Shown here one piece after another: positions 55,652-64,000 of a DNA stretch of 64,000 bases (position 1 is the first letter of the stretch; the number at the start of each line of letters is the position of its first letter). The stretch is from assembly GCA_963837105.1 (NCBI GenBank), contig CAWIMG010000038.1, positions 1 through 64,000 of the forward strand, written 5' to 3'. Source of the stretch: UBA9676 sp963837105. Lineage in GTDB: Bacteria > Actinomycetota > Actinomycetes > Streptosporangiales > Streptosporangiaceae. The translations under genes and the position numbers were made by a program. The notes below the pieces were generated by a model. The model was not told the DNA's origin. It saw only the letters and a list, made by a program, of their open reading frames with translations, and did not search any database.

Positions 55652-56308
55652 CTAGTCCCCGGCGGGCTGGTACCGGGGCAGGCCCAGCTTCTCGCGGATG
55701 GCCTGCTGGATCTCGTCCTTGCCGGGCCGGGCGTCTACCGTGGCCACGTACTCCTTGCGGCGGAACAGGTCCAGCACTGGGTTGGTCTTCTCGTGGTAGT
55801 CGCGCAGCCGGACCGCGAGCGCCTCCTCAGTGTCGTCTTCCCGGGTGACCAGGGTGCCACCACAGACGTCACAGATGCCTTCCACGGCCGGGCGGCCCGC
55901 GATCAGGTTGTAGTCCATGCCGCAGCCCGAGCACAGCCGGCGGGCGAGCACCCGGCGGCGCACCTCGGTGTCGGGCAGATCCAGCTCGATCACGCCGTCG
56001 ATGTCGTAGCTCTCCAGGAAGAACTCCGCCTGCCGCCGGTTGCGCGGGAAACCGTCGATGACGAACCCGTAGTTCCAGTCGTGCTGGCTGAGCCGCTCGG
56101 CGGTCACCGCCTCGGCCAGGTCGTCACCGACCAGTTCGCCGGCCGCCATGGTGCGCCGTACCTGGGCTCCCAGCTTGGTGTGCTGCTGCACGTGCCAGCG
56201 GAAGATGTCGCCGACGCTGATGTGCACCAGGTCCAGGTCTGCGCAGAGCAGCGCGGCCTGGGTGCCCTTGCCGCTGCCCTGGACCCCCATGATGACGTAT
56301 TTGCGCAT
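55652..56308 (-). CDS. adk: Adenylate kinase family (zinc-lid type)
   Basis: 218 residues. P-loop VIMGVQGSGKGTQAALL, then HISVGDIFRWHVQQHTKLG (AMP binding), FVIDGFPRNRRQAEFF and a lid with four cysteines, CSGCGMDYN and CDVCGG, as in zinc-binding adenylate kinases. It makes ADP from ATP and AMP. Start at 56308 (ATG). The main adk of actinobacteria lies in the ribosomal-protein operon, so this may be a second copy. Confidence 0.9.
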   Translation of the reverse strand: MRKYVIMGVQGSGKGTQAALLCADLDLVHISVGDIFRWHVQQHTKLGAQVRRTMAAGELVGDDLAEAVTAERLSQHDWNYGFVIDGFPRNRRQAEFFLESYDIDGVIELDLPDTEVRRRVLARRLCSGCGMDYNLIAGRPAVEGICDVCGGTLVTREDDTEEALAVRLRDYHEKTNPVLDLFRRKEYVATVDARPGKDEIQQAIREKLGLPRYQPAGD

Positions 56309-56324
56309 GTCAGGCTGGTACCGC

Positions 56325-56783
56325 TCAGGCGTAGTAGCGGAAGACGGCCTGGGCGGCGCAGGCGGGCTTCTCGCTGCCAGCAAGCTCCACCGTGAAGTCC
56401 AGCACCGCCTGCGCGGCGTTGACCCCGGCGTCCTCGACCGCACCGATCTGGGCGGCCAGCCTGACCTTCGAGCCGACCGGGACCGGGGCGGGGAAACGGA
56501 CCTTGTTCAGCCCGTAGTTGATCCCCATCCGCACGCCCCTGACCTCCAGCAGTTCGGACAGCAGGTGCACCACCAGTGACAGGGTCAGATAGCCGTGCGC
56601 GATCGTGCCGCCGAACGGTCCCGCGGCCGCCTTCTCGGCGTCGACGTGGATCCACTGGTGGTCGCCGGTCGCGTCGGCGAAGGCGTTCACCCGGTCCTGG
56701 GTGATCTCCAGCCAGCCGGTGTGGCCAAGGTCGGTGCCGGCCAGGGCCTTGAGTTCGTCGAGCCCGTTCGCGGTGACGGTCAT
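56325..56783 (-). CDS. MaoC family dehydratase
   Basis: 152 residues, hot-dog fold. ITQDRVNAFADATGDHQWIH carries the catalytic Asp and His of (R)-specific enoyl-CoA hydratases, followed by GPFGGTIAHGYLTLSL and GINYGLNKVRFPAPVPVGSK. The end is a strand with CAAQAVFRYYA. It probably hydrates an enoyl-CoA. It is followed at 16 bases by the adenylate kinase gene on the same strand. Confidence 0.92.
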   Translation of the reverse strand: MTVTANGLDELKALAGTDLGHTGWLEITQDRVNAFADATGDHQWIHVDAEKAAAGPFGGTIAHGYLTLSLVVHLLSELLEVRGVRMGINYGLNKVRFPAPVPVGSKVRLAAQIGAVEDAGVNAAQAVLDFTVELAGSEKPACAAQAVFRYYA

Positions 56784-56836
56784 CGGGGTCCTCCTGTGGT
56801 GCGGTGGCGGGGCGGCTGGCGCCGCCGGGCCTGCGG

Positions 56837-57156
56837 TCAGCCGTCCAGTCCCAGGCGGCGTTCGCAGTTCCGGCGGACTTTCGGGTCGAGCGAGTCCCGC
56901 AGCAGTGGCCAGTCCTCCCGCAGCAGCCGGGCGTTGAGGAACCGGGCCATGTCGTTGCGCCGTCCCTGGGTGATCACGATGCCATACAGGCGCGGCGCAG
57001 CTGGTCGTCGGACAGGTCGAACTCACGCAGTCCCGGCCAGGCCAGGTGACGAGGCAGCACCACGACTCCCTGAGCGGGCCCGTGCAGTTCGTCCAGGCTG
57101 GCCGGGAGCCGCTCGGCCCGGGCCGAGCGGCCGGGCAGCAAATCGGCCAACGGCAT
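56837..57156 (-). CDS. Conserved hypothetical protein (one frameshift)
   Basis: Starts MPLADLLPGRSARAERLPAS and continues LDELHGPAQGVVVLPRHLAW PGLREFDLSDDQLRR. Near 56990 one C seems lost; the other frame then gives LYGIVITQGRRNDMARFLNA, RLLREDWPLLRDSLDPKVRR and the end ERRLGLDG at 56837. Restored length is about 106 residues. This resembles a small conserved protein of actinobacteria with no known function. Same strand as the maoC gene. Confidence 0.6.
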
Positions 57157-57297
57157 GCTCCGATTATCACCGACGCCGGTGCGGCCCGCGCCGGGCCCAG
57201 CCGATACCTGCCGGGCCCGGGCCCGCCCCTGCCGGTACCTGGCCGGGCCTGCGCCAGGCCCGCGGGATACCCGTCCGGCCCCGCTACACTCGGCCTC

Positions 57298-57744
57298 ATG
57301 TCCGGCACGCAGGCGGCCCGCCGGTGGCGGTTCCTGTACACCCCCAAGTGGCTGGGCTGGCATCTTCTGATTGCCGCCAGCGTGGTCGGCATGCTCTGGC
57401 TGGGCGACTGGCAGCTACGGCGGGCGGAGGCAGGCAACGCGCTCAGCTGGGCATACACCTTCGAATGGCCGCTCTTCGCGATCTTCGCGGTGTTCTTCTG
57501 GATCAAGACGATCCGGGACGAGGCCCACCTCGATGACGCGGACGAGGCCGCACCGGCCGCCGGGATCAGCCTTCCGGCCGGCGCCCGGCCGGCCCCAGCT
57601 TCGGCGGCCGGCGCCTCGGTGACCGGGGTGGAAGCGGCGGAGCCGGGCGAGCCGGAGGACCCCGACCTCACCGCCTATAACGCCTATCTCGCCCGGCTCA
57701 GTAAGGAGGTAAAGGGCCATGGCCGCTGGCATGGGCTCAGGTAG
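57298..57744 (+). CDS. Membrane protein of unknown function
   Basis: 148 residues. WRFLYTPKWLGWHLLIAASV VGMLWLGDWQLRRAE and SWAYTFEWPLFAIFAVFFWI KTIRDE form two transmembrane helices with a conserved motif (Y.PKWL.WH...G.WQ) seen in actinobacterial membrane proteins. A disordered Ala/Pro tail follows. TACACT lies seven bases before the ATG, so the mRNA may be leaderless. The DUF3817 gene follows by 46 bases; the two are commonly paired. Confidence 0.78.
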   Translation: MSGTQAARRWRFLYTPKWLGWHLLIAASVVGMLWLGDWQLRRAEAGNALSWAYTFEWPLFAIFAVFFWIKTIRDEAHLDDADEAAPAAGISLPAGARPAPASAAGASVTGVEAAEPGEPEDPDLTAYNAYLARLSKEVKGHGRWHGLR

Positions 57745-57790
57745 CCGCTGACGGCGGCAAAGCTAACAGCGCGAGAAGGAGGTCAGGCCG

Positions 57791-58132
57791 GTGCGCCTGA
57801 ATGTCATCTTGTACCGGGTGATGGCCTACATCACTGGTGTGGTGCTGATCGTCTTGTGCGTGCTGGCCATCATGCAGGCGTTCACCAACGACAGCGGGCT
57901 GGTGAACGTGGTGGGCACCATCCATGGTGGCCTGTACATCATCTACCTGCTGGTCGCGTTCCCGCTCAGCCGGCGGCTGCGACTTACCGCGGGACCAACG
58001 GTGGCGCTGCTGCTGGCCGGCACCATCCCGGTGATGACCTTCATCGTGGAGCGCTGGATCAGCCATCGCTACATCGACCCGGCGCTGGCCGCGCTGCCCG
58101 CGCAGGCGCCGCCGGCGGCCGCCGGCGCCTGA
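57791..58132 (+). CDS. DUF3817 membrane protein
   Basis: 113 residues from GTG with GGAGG in front. Three helices: VMAYITGVVLIVLCVLAIMQ, HGGLYIIYLLVAFPLSRRLR and LLLAGTIPVMTFIVERWIS; the GTIHGGLYIIYL and FIVERWI motifs are those of DUF3817. Function unknown. Likely cotranscribed with the membrane protein gene before it. Confidence 0.88.
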   Translation: MRLNVILYRVMAYITGVVLIVLCVLAIMQAFTNDSGLVNVVGTIHGGLYIIYLLVAFPLSRRLRLTAGPTVALLLAGTIPVMTFIVERWISHRYIDPALAALPAQAPPAAAGA

Positions 58133-58206
58133 GGCGGCCGGCGGAGTTCGCCGCGCCGGCAGCGGGCGTTTCCGCACTGGTCACAGCCATGACGCATACT
58201 CGCAGC

Positions 58207-59070
58207 ATGCAGACCGGGTTCCTGGACCACCCAGGACCGCTGGCCTTCGCGCACCGGGGCGGCCCCGCGCATGCGCCGGAGAACTCCTGGCGCGCGTTCG
58301 AGCATGCGGTCGGGCTCGGCTACCGGTATCTGGAGACCGATGCGCAGGCAACCGCGGATGGGGTGCTGATCGCCTTCCATGACCGCACCCTGGAGCGGGT
58401 CACCGGCCGCCCCGGCCGGGTGTCCCGGCTGCCGCTGGCCGAGATATCGGCGGCCCGGATCGGCGGCACCGAGCCCATCCCGGTGCTGGAGGACCTGCTG
58501 GCCGCCTGGCCGGATGTGCGCTTCAACATCGATATCAAGGACGGCCCGGTGATCGCGCCGCTCGCGCAGGTTCTCCGGCGCACCAACGCCTGGGACCGGG
58601 TCTGCGTCTGCTCGTTCTCAGCCGCCCGGCTGTGGACCGCCCGGCGGGTACTTGACCGGCCGGTGTGCATGGCCGCGTCACCGCTGGGCACGGCAGTGGT
58701 CAGGTTCGGCGGGCCGCGTGGCGCCCGCGGCCCCGCCCACCGCGGCCCGCACCGCATTGAACCGGCGGTCAGCCCGGCCGCCGGCCACCGGCCGGGGGGC
58801 CCGGCCGCCGGGCAGGCCAGCCTGCTGGCGGACCGGCTGGCCCGGGCCGGGGTGCAATGTGCCCAGGTACCGGTGCGGATGGCCACCAGCGCCTTCATCG
58901 TCCGGGCACACGCACTGGGCCTGCAGGTCCACGTCTGGACCGTCAATGAGCGCCCGGTCATGCAGAGCCTGCTCGACCACGGGGTGAACGGGATCATGAC
59001 CGACGAGACGGTCGCGCTGCGGGAGGTGCTGTCCGGGCGCGGGCAGTGGCACCCGCGGGTGCCCGGCTGA
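58207..59070 (+). CDS. Glycerophosphodiester phosphodiesterase
   Basis: 287 residues. LAFAHRGGPAHAPENSWRAF has the catalytic HR and the PENT-like motif. LETDAQATADGVLIAFHDRT LERVTG supplies the metal-binding Glu, Asp and the second His. FNIDIKDG and the ending VHVWTVNE and DGVNGIMTD-like segment (HGVNGIMTDE) are also typical. It releases glycerol-3-phosphate from glycerophosphodiesters. The middle (about 170-210) is unusually Pro/Gly/His-rich and lacks family similarity, so a compensated frameshift pair is possible. ATG at 58189 is an alternative start. Confidence 0.9.
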   Translation: MQTGFLDHPGPLAFAHRGGPAHAPENSWRAFEHAVGLGYRYLETDAQATADGVLIAFHDRTLERVTGRPGRVSRLPLAEISAARIGGTEPIPVLEDLLAAWPDVRFNIDIKDGPVIAPLAQVLRRTNAWDRVCVCSFSAARLWTARRVLDRPVCMAASPLGTAVVRFGGPRGARGPAHRGPHRIEPAVSPAAGHRPGGPAAGQASLLADRLARAGVQCAQVPVRMATSAFIVRAHALGLQVHVWTVNERPVMQSLLDHGVNGIMTDETVALREVLSGRGQWHPRVPG

Positions 59071-59137
59071 CACCCAGCGGGCGGCTCAGGGCGGCGAAGT
59101 GTGGCCGCCCGGCCTGGGTTGGAACCGTGGCTCAGCG

Positions 59138-59163
59138 GGAATCTTGTCCGGGTACTCAGCGTT
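59138..59163 (+). promoter_or_regulatory. Sigma-R type promoter of rbpA (GGAAT-N18-GTT)
   Basis: GGAAT at 59138-59142 and GTT at 59161-59163, with exactly 18 bases between, 40 bases before the rbpA start. This is the consensus of the thiol-stress sigma factor SigR/SigH; rbpA is a known SigR target in Streptomyces coelicolor. Confidence 0.8.
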
Positions 59164-59202
59164 AACCACCTGAACGGCTGAGCGCCTGGGAGGCAATGTC
59201 AT

Positions 59203-59595
59203 ATGGCCGAACGCGCACTTCGTGGCACCCGGCTCGGGGCAACGAGCTATGAGAATGACCGGAACACCGACCTGGCCCCACGCCAGGACATTGCTTTCGA
59301 CTGCCCCAAGGGCCACCACTTTACCGTGCCGTTCGCCGCGGAAGCGGAAGTTCCCGCCACCTGGGAATGCCGGGTTTGCGGCGCGATTGCGCTCACGGCC
59401 ACTGGCGACCAGCCCAGCCCGAAGAAGGCCAAGCCACCGCGCAGTCACTGGGACATGCTGCGGGAGCGGCGGTCCATCGCGGACCTGGAGCAGGTGCTCG
59501 CCGAACGGCTTGCCCTGATCCGTGGGGAGCGCGAACTGCCCGCCGAAGCGGAGGCGAAAGAGCAGCCCCGGGCCAGGCAGCGCAAGAGCGCCTAG
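59203..59595 (+). CDS. rbpA: RNA polymerase-binding protein RbpA
   Basis: 130 residues. MAERALRGTRLGATSYENDR and the core DIAFDCPKGHHFTVPFAAEA with WECRVCG (cysteines of the core domain), then RSHWDMLRERRSIADLEQVL AERL, the sigma-interaction domain. RbpA binds RNA polymerase and the principal sigma factor and stabilises the open complex; it is restricted to actinobacteria. GGGAGG precedes the ATG, and a sigma-R promoter lies upstream. Confidence 0.97.
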   Translation: MAERALRGTRLGATSYENDRNTDLAPRQDIAFDCPKGHHFTVPFAAEAEVPATWECRVCGAIALTATGDQPSPKKAKPPRSHWDMLRERRSIADLEQVLAERLALIRGERELPAEAEAKEQPRARQRKSA

Positions 59596-59621
59596 GGCCG
59601 CGCAGGCACCGGGCCAAGGGC

Positions 59622-60425
59622 TCAGCCGGCAGACTCCTCGCTAGGCTCAGCTGGCGGATTCCCGCCAGGCTCAGCTTCGCGGGTGCTGGGTTTGCCACGC
59701 TGCCCGGTCAGCCCCCAGACGGCGACCCGCCAGAAGGCCTCGATCACGATTGAGCGGGACATCTTGCTGGCACCGCGCTCCCGCTCCACGAAGGTGATCG
59801 GCACTTCGGTCACGGTCAGCCCGGCCCGCAGCGTCCGCAGCACCAGGTCGATCTGGAAGCAGTAGCCCTGGGACTCGATGTCGTCGAGCCCGATCCGCTG
59901 CAACGTGGCAGCCCGGTAGGCCCGGTAGCCGGCGGTGGCGTCCTTGACGCTGATGCGGAGCATGAGCCGGGTGTAGAGGTTGGCGCTGCGCGAGAGCAGC
60001 TCACGTGACTTGGGCCAGTTGCGCACGGTCCCGCCGGGGACCCAGCGGGAGCCGAGCACCAGGTCGGCATCGGCCAGCGCGGCCAGCAGTGCGGGCAGCT
60101 CCTCGGGCCGGTGCGATCCGTCCGCGTCCATCTCGACGATGGCACCGTAGCCACGACCCAGCGCCCACCGGAACCCGGCGATATAGGCGGTGCCCAGCCC
60201 TGCCTTGCCGGACCGGTGCAGGACATGGAGATGGGGATCCGCGGCGGCCAGTTTGTCGGCGACTTCGCCGGTGCCGTCGGGGCTGTGGTCGTCCACCACC
60301 AGCAGGTCGGCATCCGGGACGGCGGCTCGGACGCGGCCCACGATGGACTCGATATTGTCGCGTTCGTTGTAGGTGGGCACGATGACGGCCACCGGGCCAA
60401 CGGCGCTGCCGGGCGGACTGCTCAC
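59622..60425 (-). CDS. ppm1: Polyprenol monophosphomannose synthase (GT2, Ppm1 type)
   Basis: 267 residues. VAVIVPTYNERDNIESIVGR, DADLLVVDDHSPDGTGEVAD (DxD-type nucleotide site), GAIVEMDADGSHRPEELPAL (metal site), VLGSRWVPGGTVRNWPKSRE and ITFVERERGASKMSRSIVIE, matching dolichol/polyprenol-phosphate mannose synthases. It makes polyprenyl-phosphate mannose for lipoglycans and protein mannosylation at the membrane. Starts at GTG. Convergent with rbpA. Confidence 0.95.
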   Translation of the reverse strand: MSSPPGSAVGPVAVIVPTYNERDNIESIVGRVRAAVPDADLLVVDDHSPDGTGEVADKLAAADPHLHVLHRSGKAGLGTAYIAGFRWALGRGYGAIVEMDADGSHRPEELPALLAALADADLVLGSRWVPGGTVRNWPKSRELLSRSANLYTRLMLRISVKDATAGYRAYRAATLQRIGLDDIESQGYCFQIDLVLRTLRAGLTVTEVPITFVERERGASKMSRSIVIEAFWRVAVWGLTGQRGKPSTREAEPGGNPPAEPSEESAG

Positions 60426-61192
60426 TTATCCCTGCCTTCGCGCGAACCGGACCTGCCCGCCCGGCATTTCCCTGGAGGATATCGCAGGGTACTTGGTCTT
60501 CCCGGAGCGCGAGCTGGGCAGCGCCTGAATTCAGCCAGGGAAGGAGCGGCTGGCCGGACGCCTGGCGCGGGCGAGAAGACGCCCGCGGGAGAGGGCCCGG
60601 TCATCCCTTCGGACCGGAGTCCGTCCCGCCGGCAACGGGCTCGGCTCTCCGTTGTCTACTGGCCGCCCGGGCCCCCTCCGGGCCTTCAATCCCCGGCACG
60701 GCGGACCAGCGCCGGGGCTCCGCAGCAACTTACCGCCGATCGCCACGATGTCAACCTTTCCTGGCCGCTGGACCGGGCCGGGCGCCTGGTGCGCACAGCT
60801 GAGCAGCCGGGTTGACCCTGGTCCCAACTGTCCCAGAGCGGTACGATTGAGCATCTCCCAGTGGTGTGAGGCCGGCATGACCTTCCTGGTGTCACCCAGC
60901 GATCCGGGAGTCAGGCGGAACCTGACCGGATCACTGCCCTGGTGCCTCAGCCTGGCGGCGTGCCGCGGCGGGAGATTCGGCTGGCGGCGGGGATGACCTG
61001 CCCGTCTCCCTCGGCTGGACGTTATCGGCTGGCCCAGCTCCCGCTGTCCCGGCGCCGTTTTCCGATCCGGAATCCTGACGTCTGCCGGTCACCCCGAGAT
61101 ATGCCCGGCGACCGTCTGACCCGACCGCTAACGCAGCGGGCGGCCAGAGCCCGCTCGCTGCCATCCGTCATCTTCCAGCAGGAGGACGAGCA
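60426..61192. other. Intergenic region between ppm1 and acs
   Basis: About 770 bases between divergent genes. Open frames are low-complexity. The only firm structure is a hairpin at 61135-61155 in the acs leader. No riboswitch pattern was recognised. Confidence 0.5.
61135..61155 (+). promoter_or_regulatory. Hairpin in the acs leader
   Basis: AGCGGGC-GGCCAGA-GCCCGCT: a 7-bp perfect stem with a seven-base loop, ending 37 bases before the acs start. It may mark the end of a short leader transcript or affect translation. Confidence 0.4.
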
Positions 61193-63304
61193 ATGACAGA
61201 AAGTCAGGAAGCGCAGGTCTCCGAGGCCCAGATTGCGGTCCATTGGCGCGAGGAGGAGTACTACCAGCCACCGGAGTCGTTCGTCGCCCAGGCTAACGCG
61301 AACGACCCCGCCATTCTTGAGCGTTTCACCGAGGACAAGTTCCCCGAGTGTTTCAAGGAATACGCGGACCTGCTGGACTGGGACCGGACCTGGGACACCA
61401 CCCTGGACACGAGCAACGCCCCGTTCTGGAAGTGGTTCGTCGGCGGCAGGCTGAATGCCTCATACAACTGTGTCGACCGGCACGCTGCCGCCAACCCCGA
61501 TAAGACGGCGATCATTTTCGTGCCCGAGCTCGAGTCCGACGAGCACATGCACATCAGTTATGCGGAGCTGCTCCGGCAGGTGAACGAGTTCGCCGCCCTG
61601 CTGCGCGACTTCGCCGGCCTCAAGTCCGGTGACCGGGTAACCCTGCACATGCCGATGGTCCCCGAGTTGCCGGTCACCATGCTCGCCTGCGCGAGGCTCG
61701 GCGTCATCCACTCGGAAGTGTTCGGCGGCTTCAGTGGCCACGCCTGCGGGACTCGCATCGCGGACTCGGGCAGCCGGGTCCTGATCACGATGGACGGCTA
61801 CTATCGGGCCGGCCAGCTCACCGACCACAAGGTCAAGGCTGATGAGGCGCTTGCCGCGGCGGCCGCGGAGGGCCAGGAGGTCGACAAGGTGCTGGTATGG
61901 CGACGGCACCTGGGCCAGTACGCCTCGGCGACCCCGATGGTCGAGGGCCGCGACTTTTTCGTCGATGAGGTGCTGCCGCAGTACGCGGGGACCACCGTCG
62001 CGCCGGTGTCCATGCCGGCCGAGGCGCCGCTGTTCCTGATGTACACCAGCGGGACCACCGGCCGTCCCAAGGGGTGCCAGCACAGCACCGGCGGCTATAT
62101 GGCGTATGTGGCCGGCACGTCAAAGTACTACCAGGACATCCATCCCGGCGACGTGTACTGGTGCATGGCCGACATCGGCTGGATCACCGGCCACTCCTAC
62201 ATCGTGTACGGGCCGCTGGCCCTCGGTACCACGACAGTGATCTATGAGGGTGTGCCCAACTATCCCGATGGCGGCAGGCCGTGGCGGATCGCCGAAAAGC
62301 TCGGGGTGAATATCTTCCATACCTCCCCGACGGCGATCCGGATGCTGCGCAAGGTCGGCCCGGAGGAGCCGAAGAAGTACAACTACCACTTCAAGTCGAT
62401 GACGACCGTGGGTGAGCCGATCGAGCCGGAGGTCTGGCGCTGGTATCACTCCGAGGTCGGCAAGGGCCAGGCGGCCATCACCGATACCTGGTGGCAGACC
62501 GAGAACGGCGGCTTCCTCGGTAGCACGCTGCCCGCACTGCAGCCGATGAAGCCGGGCAGCTGCGGGCCCGGCGTCCTCGGCATCTTCCCGGTCATCTACG
62601 ACGAGGACGGCAACGAGGTGCCGAAGGGAAGCGGCAAGGCGGGCAACATCTGCATCCGCAATCCCTGGCCCGGGATCTTCCAGACGATCTGGGGCGACCC
62701 CGAGCGGTTCCTTGATACCTATTACCGGAAGTACAACACGAACCCGGAAAGCAAGGACTGGCACGACTGGCCGTACTTCGCCAATGACGGGGCGCTCCAG
62801 GCCCCCGACGGGTACTTCCGGATCCTCGGCCGGGTAGATGACGTGATCAACGTGGCCGGGCACCGGCTGGGCACCAAGGAAATTGAATCGGCCGCCCTCA
62901 CCGTCCCCGAGGTTGCTGAGGCAGCCGCCGTCCCTGTCATAGACGACATCCGCGGCCGCGTCGTCGAGATCTATGTATCGCTCAAGCCGGGCTTCAGCCC
63001 GGGCAAGGAGATGGAAGACAAGGTCACCAAGGCGATCGAGGTCGAGATCGGCAAGATCGCCAGGCCGAAGAACGTGTGGATCGTCCCGGACATGCCCAAG
63101 ACCCGGTCCGGGAAGATCATGCGCCGGGTGATTGCGTCCGTGTCCAACTTCGCCGATGTCGGGGATGTCACCACCCTGGCCAACCCCGAGATCGTCGATG
63201 ACATCCGCCACCACGTACAGAGCGCGAAGGTGGCCAAGGGTGAGCTGCCACGCGAGCTCAGCGAGGCGGAATACGAGGAGATCGCCAAGTTCGGCGCGGA
63301 GTAG
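61193..63304 (+). CDS. acs: Acetyl-CoA synthetase-like AMP-forming ligase
   Basis: 703 residues; CAGGAGG lies in front of the ATG at ideal spacing. ACS N-terminal cap (FPECFKEYADLLDWDRTWDT), VIHSEVFGGFSGHACGTRIA, the P-loop LFLMYTSGTTGRPKGCQHST, ITDTWWQTENGG, FRILGRVDDVINVAGHRLGT KEIE and PKTRSGKIMRRV with the C-terminal Lys. The order matches acetate-CoA ligases, but the cap is altered (usual AcCoA synthetases have W.KPF and longer cap), so propionyl or other short acyl substrates are possible. Lysine acetylation of the SGK site is a known control in the family. Confidence 0.92.
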   Translation: MTESQEAQVSEAQIAVHWREEEYYQPPESFVAQANANDPAILERFTEDKFPECFKEYADLLDWDRTWDTTLDTSNAPFWKWFVGGRLNASYNCVDRHAAANPDKTAIIFVPELESDEHMHISYAELLRQVNEFAALLRDFAGLKSGDRVTLHMPMVPELPVTMLACARLGVIHSEVFGGFSGHACGTRIADSGSRVLITMDGYYRAGQLTDHKVKADEALAAAAAEGQEVDKVLVWRRHLGQYASATPMVEGRDFFVDEVLPQYAGTTVAPVSMPAEAPLFLMYTSGTTGRPKGCQHSTGGYMAYVAGTSKYYQDIHPGDVYWCMADIGWITGHSYIVYGPLALGTTTVIYEGVPNYPDGGRPWRIAEKLGVNIFHTSPTAIRMLRKVGPEEPKKYNYHFKSMTTVGEPIEPEVWRWYHSEVGKGQAAITDTWWQTENGGFLGSTLPALQPMKPGSCGPGVLGIFPVIYDEDGNEVPKGSGKAGNICIRNPWPGIFQTIWGDPERFLDTYYRKYNTNPESKDWHDWPYFANDGALQAPDGYFRILGRVDDVINVAGHRLGTKEIESAALTVPEVAEAAAVPVIDDIRGRVVEIYVSLKPGFSPGKEMEDKVTKAIEVEIGKIARPKNVWIVPDMPKTRSGKIMRRVIASVSNFADVGDVTTLANPEIVDDIRHHVQSAKVAKGELPRELSEAEYEEIAKFGAE

Positions 63305-63387
63305 GCCGCTTACCGGTGGGGGTGGCAGCTGGCTGAACGCCTGCTGCCGCCCCCACTCGGTACGCAGGCCACCTGGGGTGCCGGGCT

Positions 63388-63732
63388 TCAGCTGGCCCCG
63401 ACTATGTCGACCGAGATCTCCACCGACGGCGTCGTTCCCCGGTTCTCAAGCCAGTGTGTGGTGTTCCTGTCCTCGGGCCAGCCCACTCCCGGCCCGTAAT
63501 CTGTAGCGACTCCATCTCGATGGTCAGTGATCGTGCCTTGCAGTATGTAGACCATGCCCGGCCTGTCGACATGGCCGTGGATCGGGCCGAAGACCCCTCC
63601 GGGCTCGATCGTCACCATTCGCATCCGCAGTTGCCGCCCTGCCATGCCCTCGATTTCAGGGCCAAGGTCAAGCGCCGCTAGCAACTCCACCGCGACACCT
63701 TTCGTCTCAGGTACCGCCTGTTCGTTTCCCAT
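63388..63732 (-). CDS. Cupin domain protein
   Basis: 114 residues. IEPGGVFGPIHGHVDRPGMV YILQG is cupin motif 1 (His residues and Glu position altered to Met/Val here) and NTTHWLENRGTTPSVEISVD motif 2. Small single-cupin protein; metal or ligand unknown. ATG at 63732. It is followed upstream by a TetR-type gene 35 bases away on the same strand, so the regulator may control it. Confidence 0.82.
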   Translation of the reverse strand: MGNEQAVPETKGVAVELLAALDLGPEIEGMAGRQLRMRMVTIEPGGVFGPIHGHVDRPGMVYILQGTITDHRDGVATDYGPGVGWPEDRNTTHWLENRGTTPSVEISVDIVGAS

Positions 63733-63767
63733 CGTGGCGTGGCGTCCCTTCTGCTGGCTCGGGTTTG

Positions 63768-64000
63768 TTACAGGGGGAGGCCGGCTTCTAGGAGGGTGAG
63801 GCCGTGCTCGAACCTTTCCGCGAAGGTGGCGAGCTTGGTCTTGTCATCGAAAGACATCAGGTCGCCGGCCTCGTCGAACCAGGCGGCCATGGCGATCCCC
63901 ACCACGGCTCCGGCCAGCGCGCGGACGGCGAAGTCGCCCGGATCGCGGCCGGATCGCTCGGCCACCGCCTCCGCCAGCATCTGGGTGGTCCGGGCCAGCT
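63768..64000 (-). CDS. TetR family regulator, C-terminal part (runs off the window)
   Basis: Only the C-terminal ligand domain is in the window: MLAEAVAERSGRDPGDFAVR ALAGAVVGIAMAAWFDEAGD and FAERFEHGLTLLEAGLPL, typical of TetR_C (mycofactocin/AcrR-like) endings. The helix-turn-helix lies beyond 64000. Directly upstream of the cupin gene on the same strand. Confidence 0.78.
   Translation of the reverse strand, partial: LARTTQMLAEAVAERSGRDPGDFAVRALAGAVVGIAMAAWFDEAGDLMSFDDKTKLATFAERFEHGLTLLEAGLPL

Noticed and set aside
60700..61190. A riboswitch in the acs leader
   Set aside because: Only one short hairpin was found; none of the conserved cores known to me was recognised.

Overview
The window is high-GC DNA from an actinobacterium (Actinomycetota). 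The best evidence is a gene for the RNA polymerase-binding protein RbpA with a textbook sigma-R promoter, a polyprenol-phosphate mannose synthase (Ppm1 type), several small actinobacterial protein families (DUF6295, DUF3817, DUF1707), GTG starts, and several genes whose -10 hexamer lies 6-8 nt before the start codon, as in leaderless transcripts. I cannot name the genus. No tRNA, rRNA or CRISPR array was seen.

Layout. 0.2-9 kb: small stress-type and redox genes (YbjQ-like repeat protein, CsbD, GlsB, SRPBCC, Gfo/Idh/MocA oxidoreductase, lipoproteins). 9.3-13.2 kb: a decaying stretch with relics of two GNAT genes and a DAHP synthase. One GNAT gene is cut in two by an IS701-type insertion with CTAG target duplications. 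13.5-16.8 kb: two related PadR/ABC-2 cassettes back to back, one reduced to the first codons of its ATPase gene. 17-21.7 kb: scattered enzymes (APH-like kinase, GNAT, VOC, CapA-like lipoprotein, glycosidase-fold protein). 21.8-23.3 kb: a sulfotransferase fragment joined to the end of an amidohydrolase.

23.6-36 kb is the most interesting block, a nonribosomal peptide locus built around L-2,3-diaminopropionate (Dap). SbnA and SbnB homologues make Dap. An NRPS (partial C, A, T, TE) would activate and load an amino acid. A separate membrane protein carries a carrier domain and the Pls/PosA terminal region of poly-amino-acid synthetases. A TauD-like dioxygenase, an Sfp-type phosphopantetheinyl transferase, a DHA2 exporter and a MarR regulator with strong operators complete the set. 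About 4 kb away is a gene of the diaminopropionate ammonia-lyase family, so making and breaking Dap may be encoded close together. SbnA, the Pls-like protein and the NRPS are translationally coupled (TAATG, TGATG); TauD and SbnB overlap by ATGA.

36-64 kb is mostly housekeeping or general metabolism: dienelactone hydrolase, a second beta-clamp-like protein, enoyl-CoA hydratase, a UvrA-like ABC protein, an S9 peptidase, methionine aminopeptidase, a two-subunit molybdenum hydroxylase, a PRPP-synthetase-like gene with a 105-bp tandem duplication, glycerate kinase, adenylate kinase, MaoC, GDPD, RbpA, Ppm1 and acetyl-CoA synthetase. Many otherwise well-conserved genes carry one single-base frameshift. 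This looks more like residual assembly indels than mass gene decay, and frameshifted genes should be read with that in mind.
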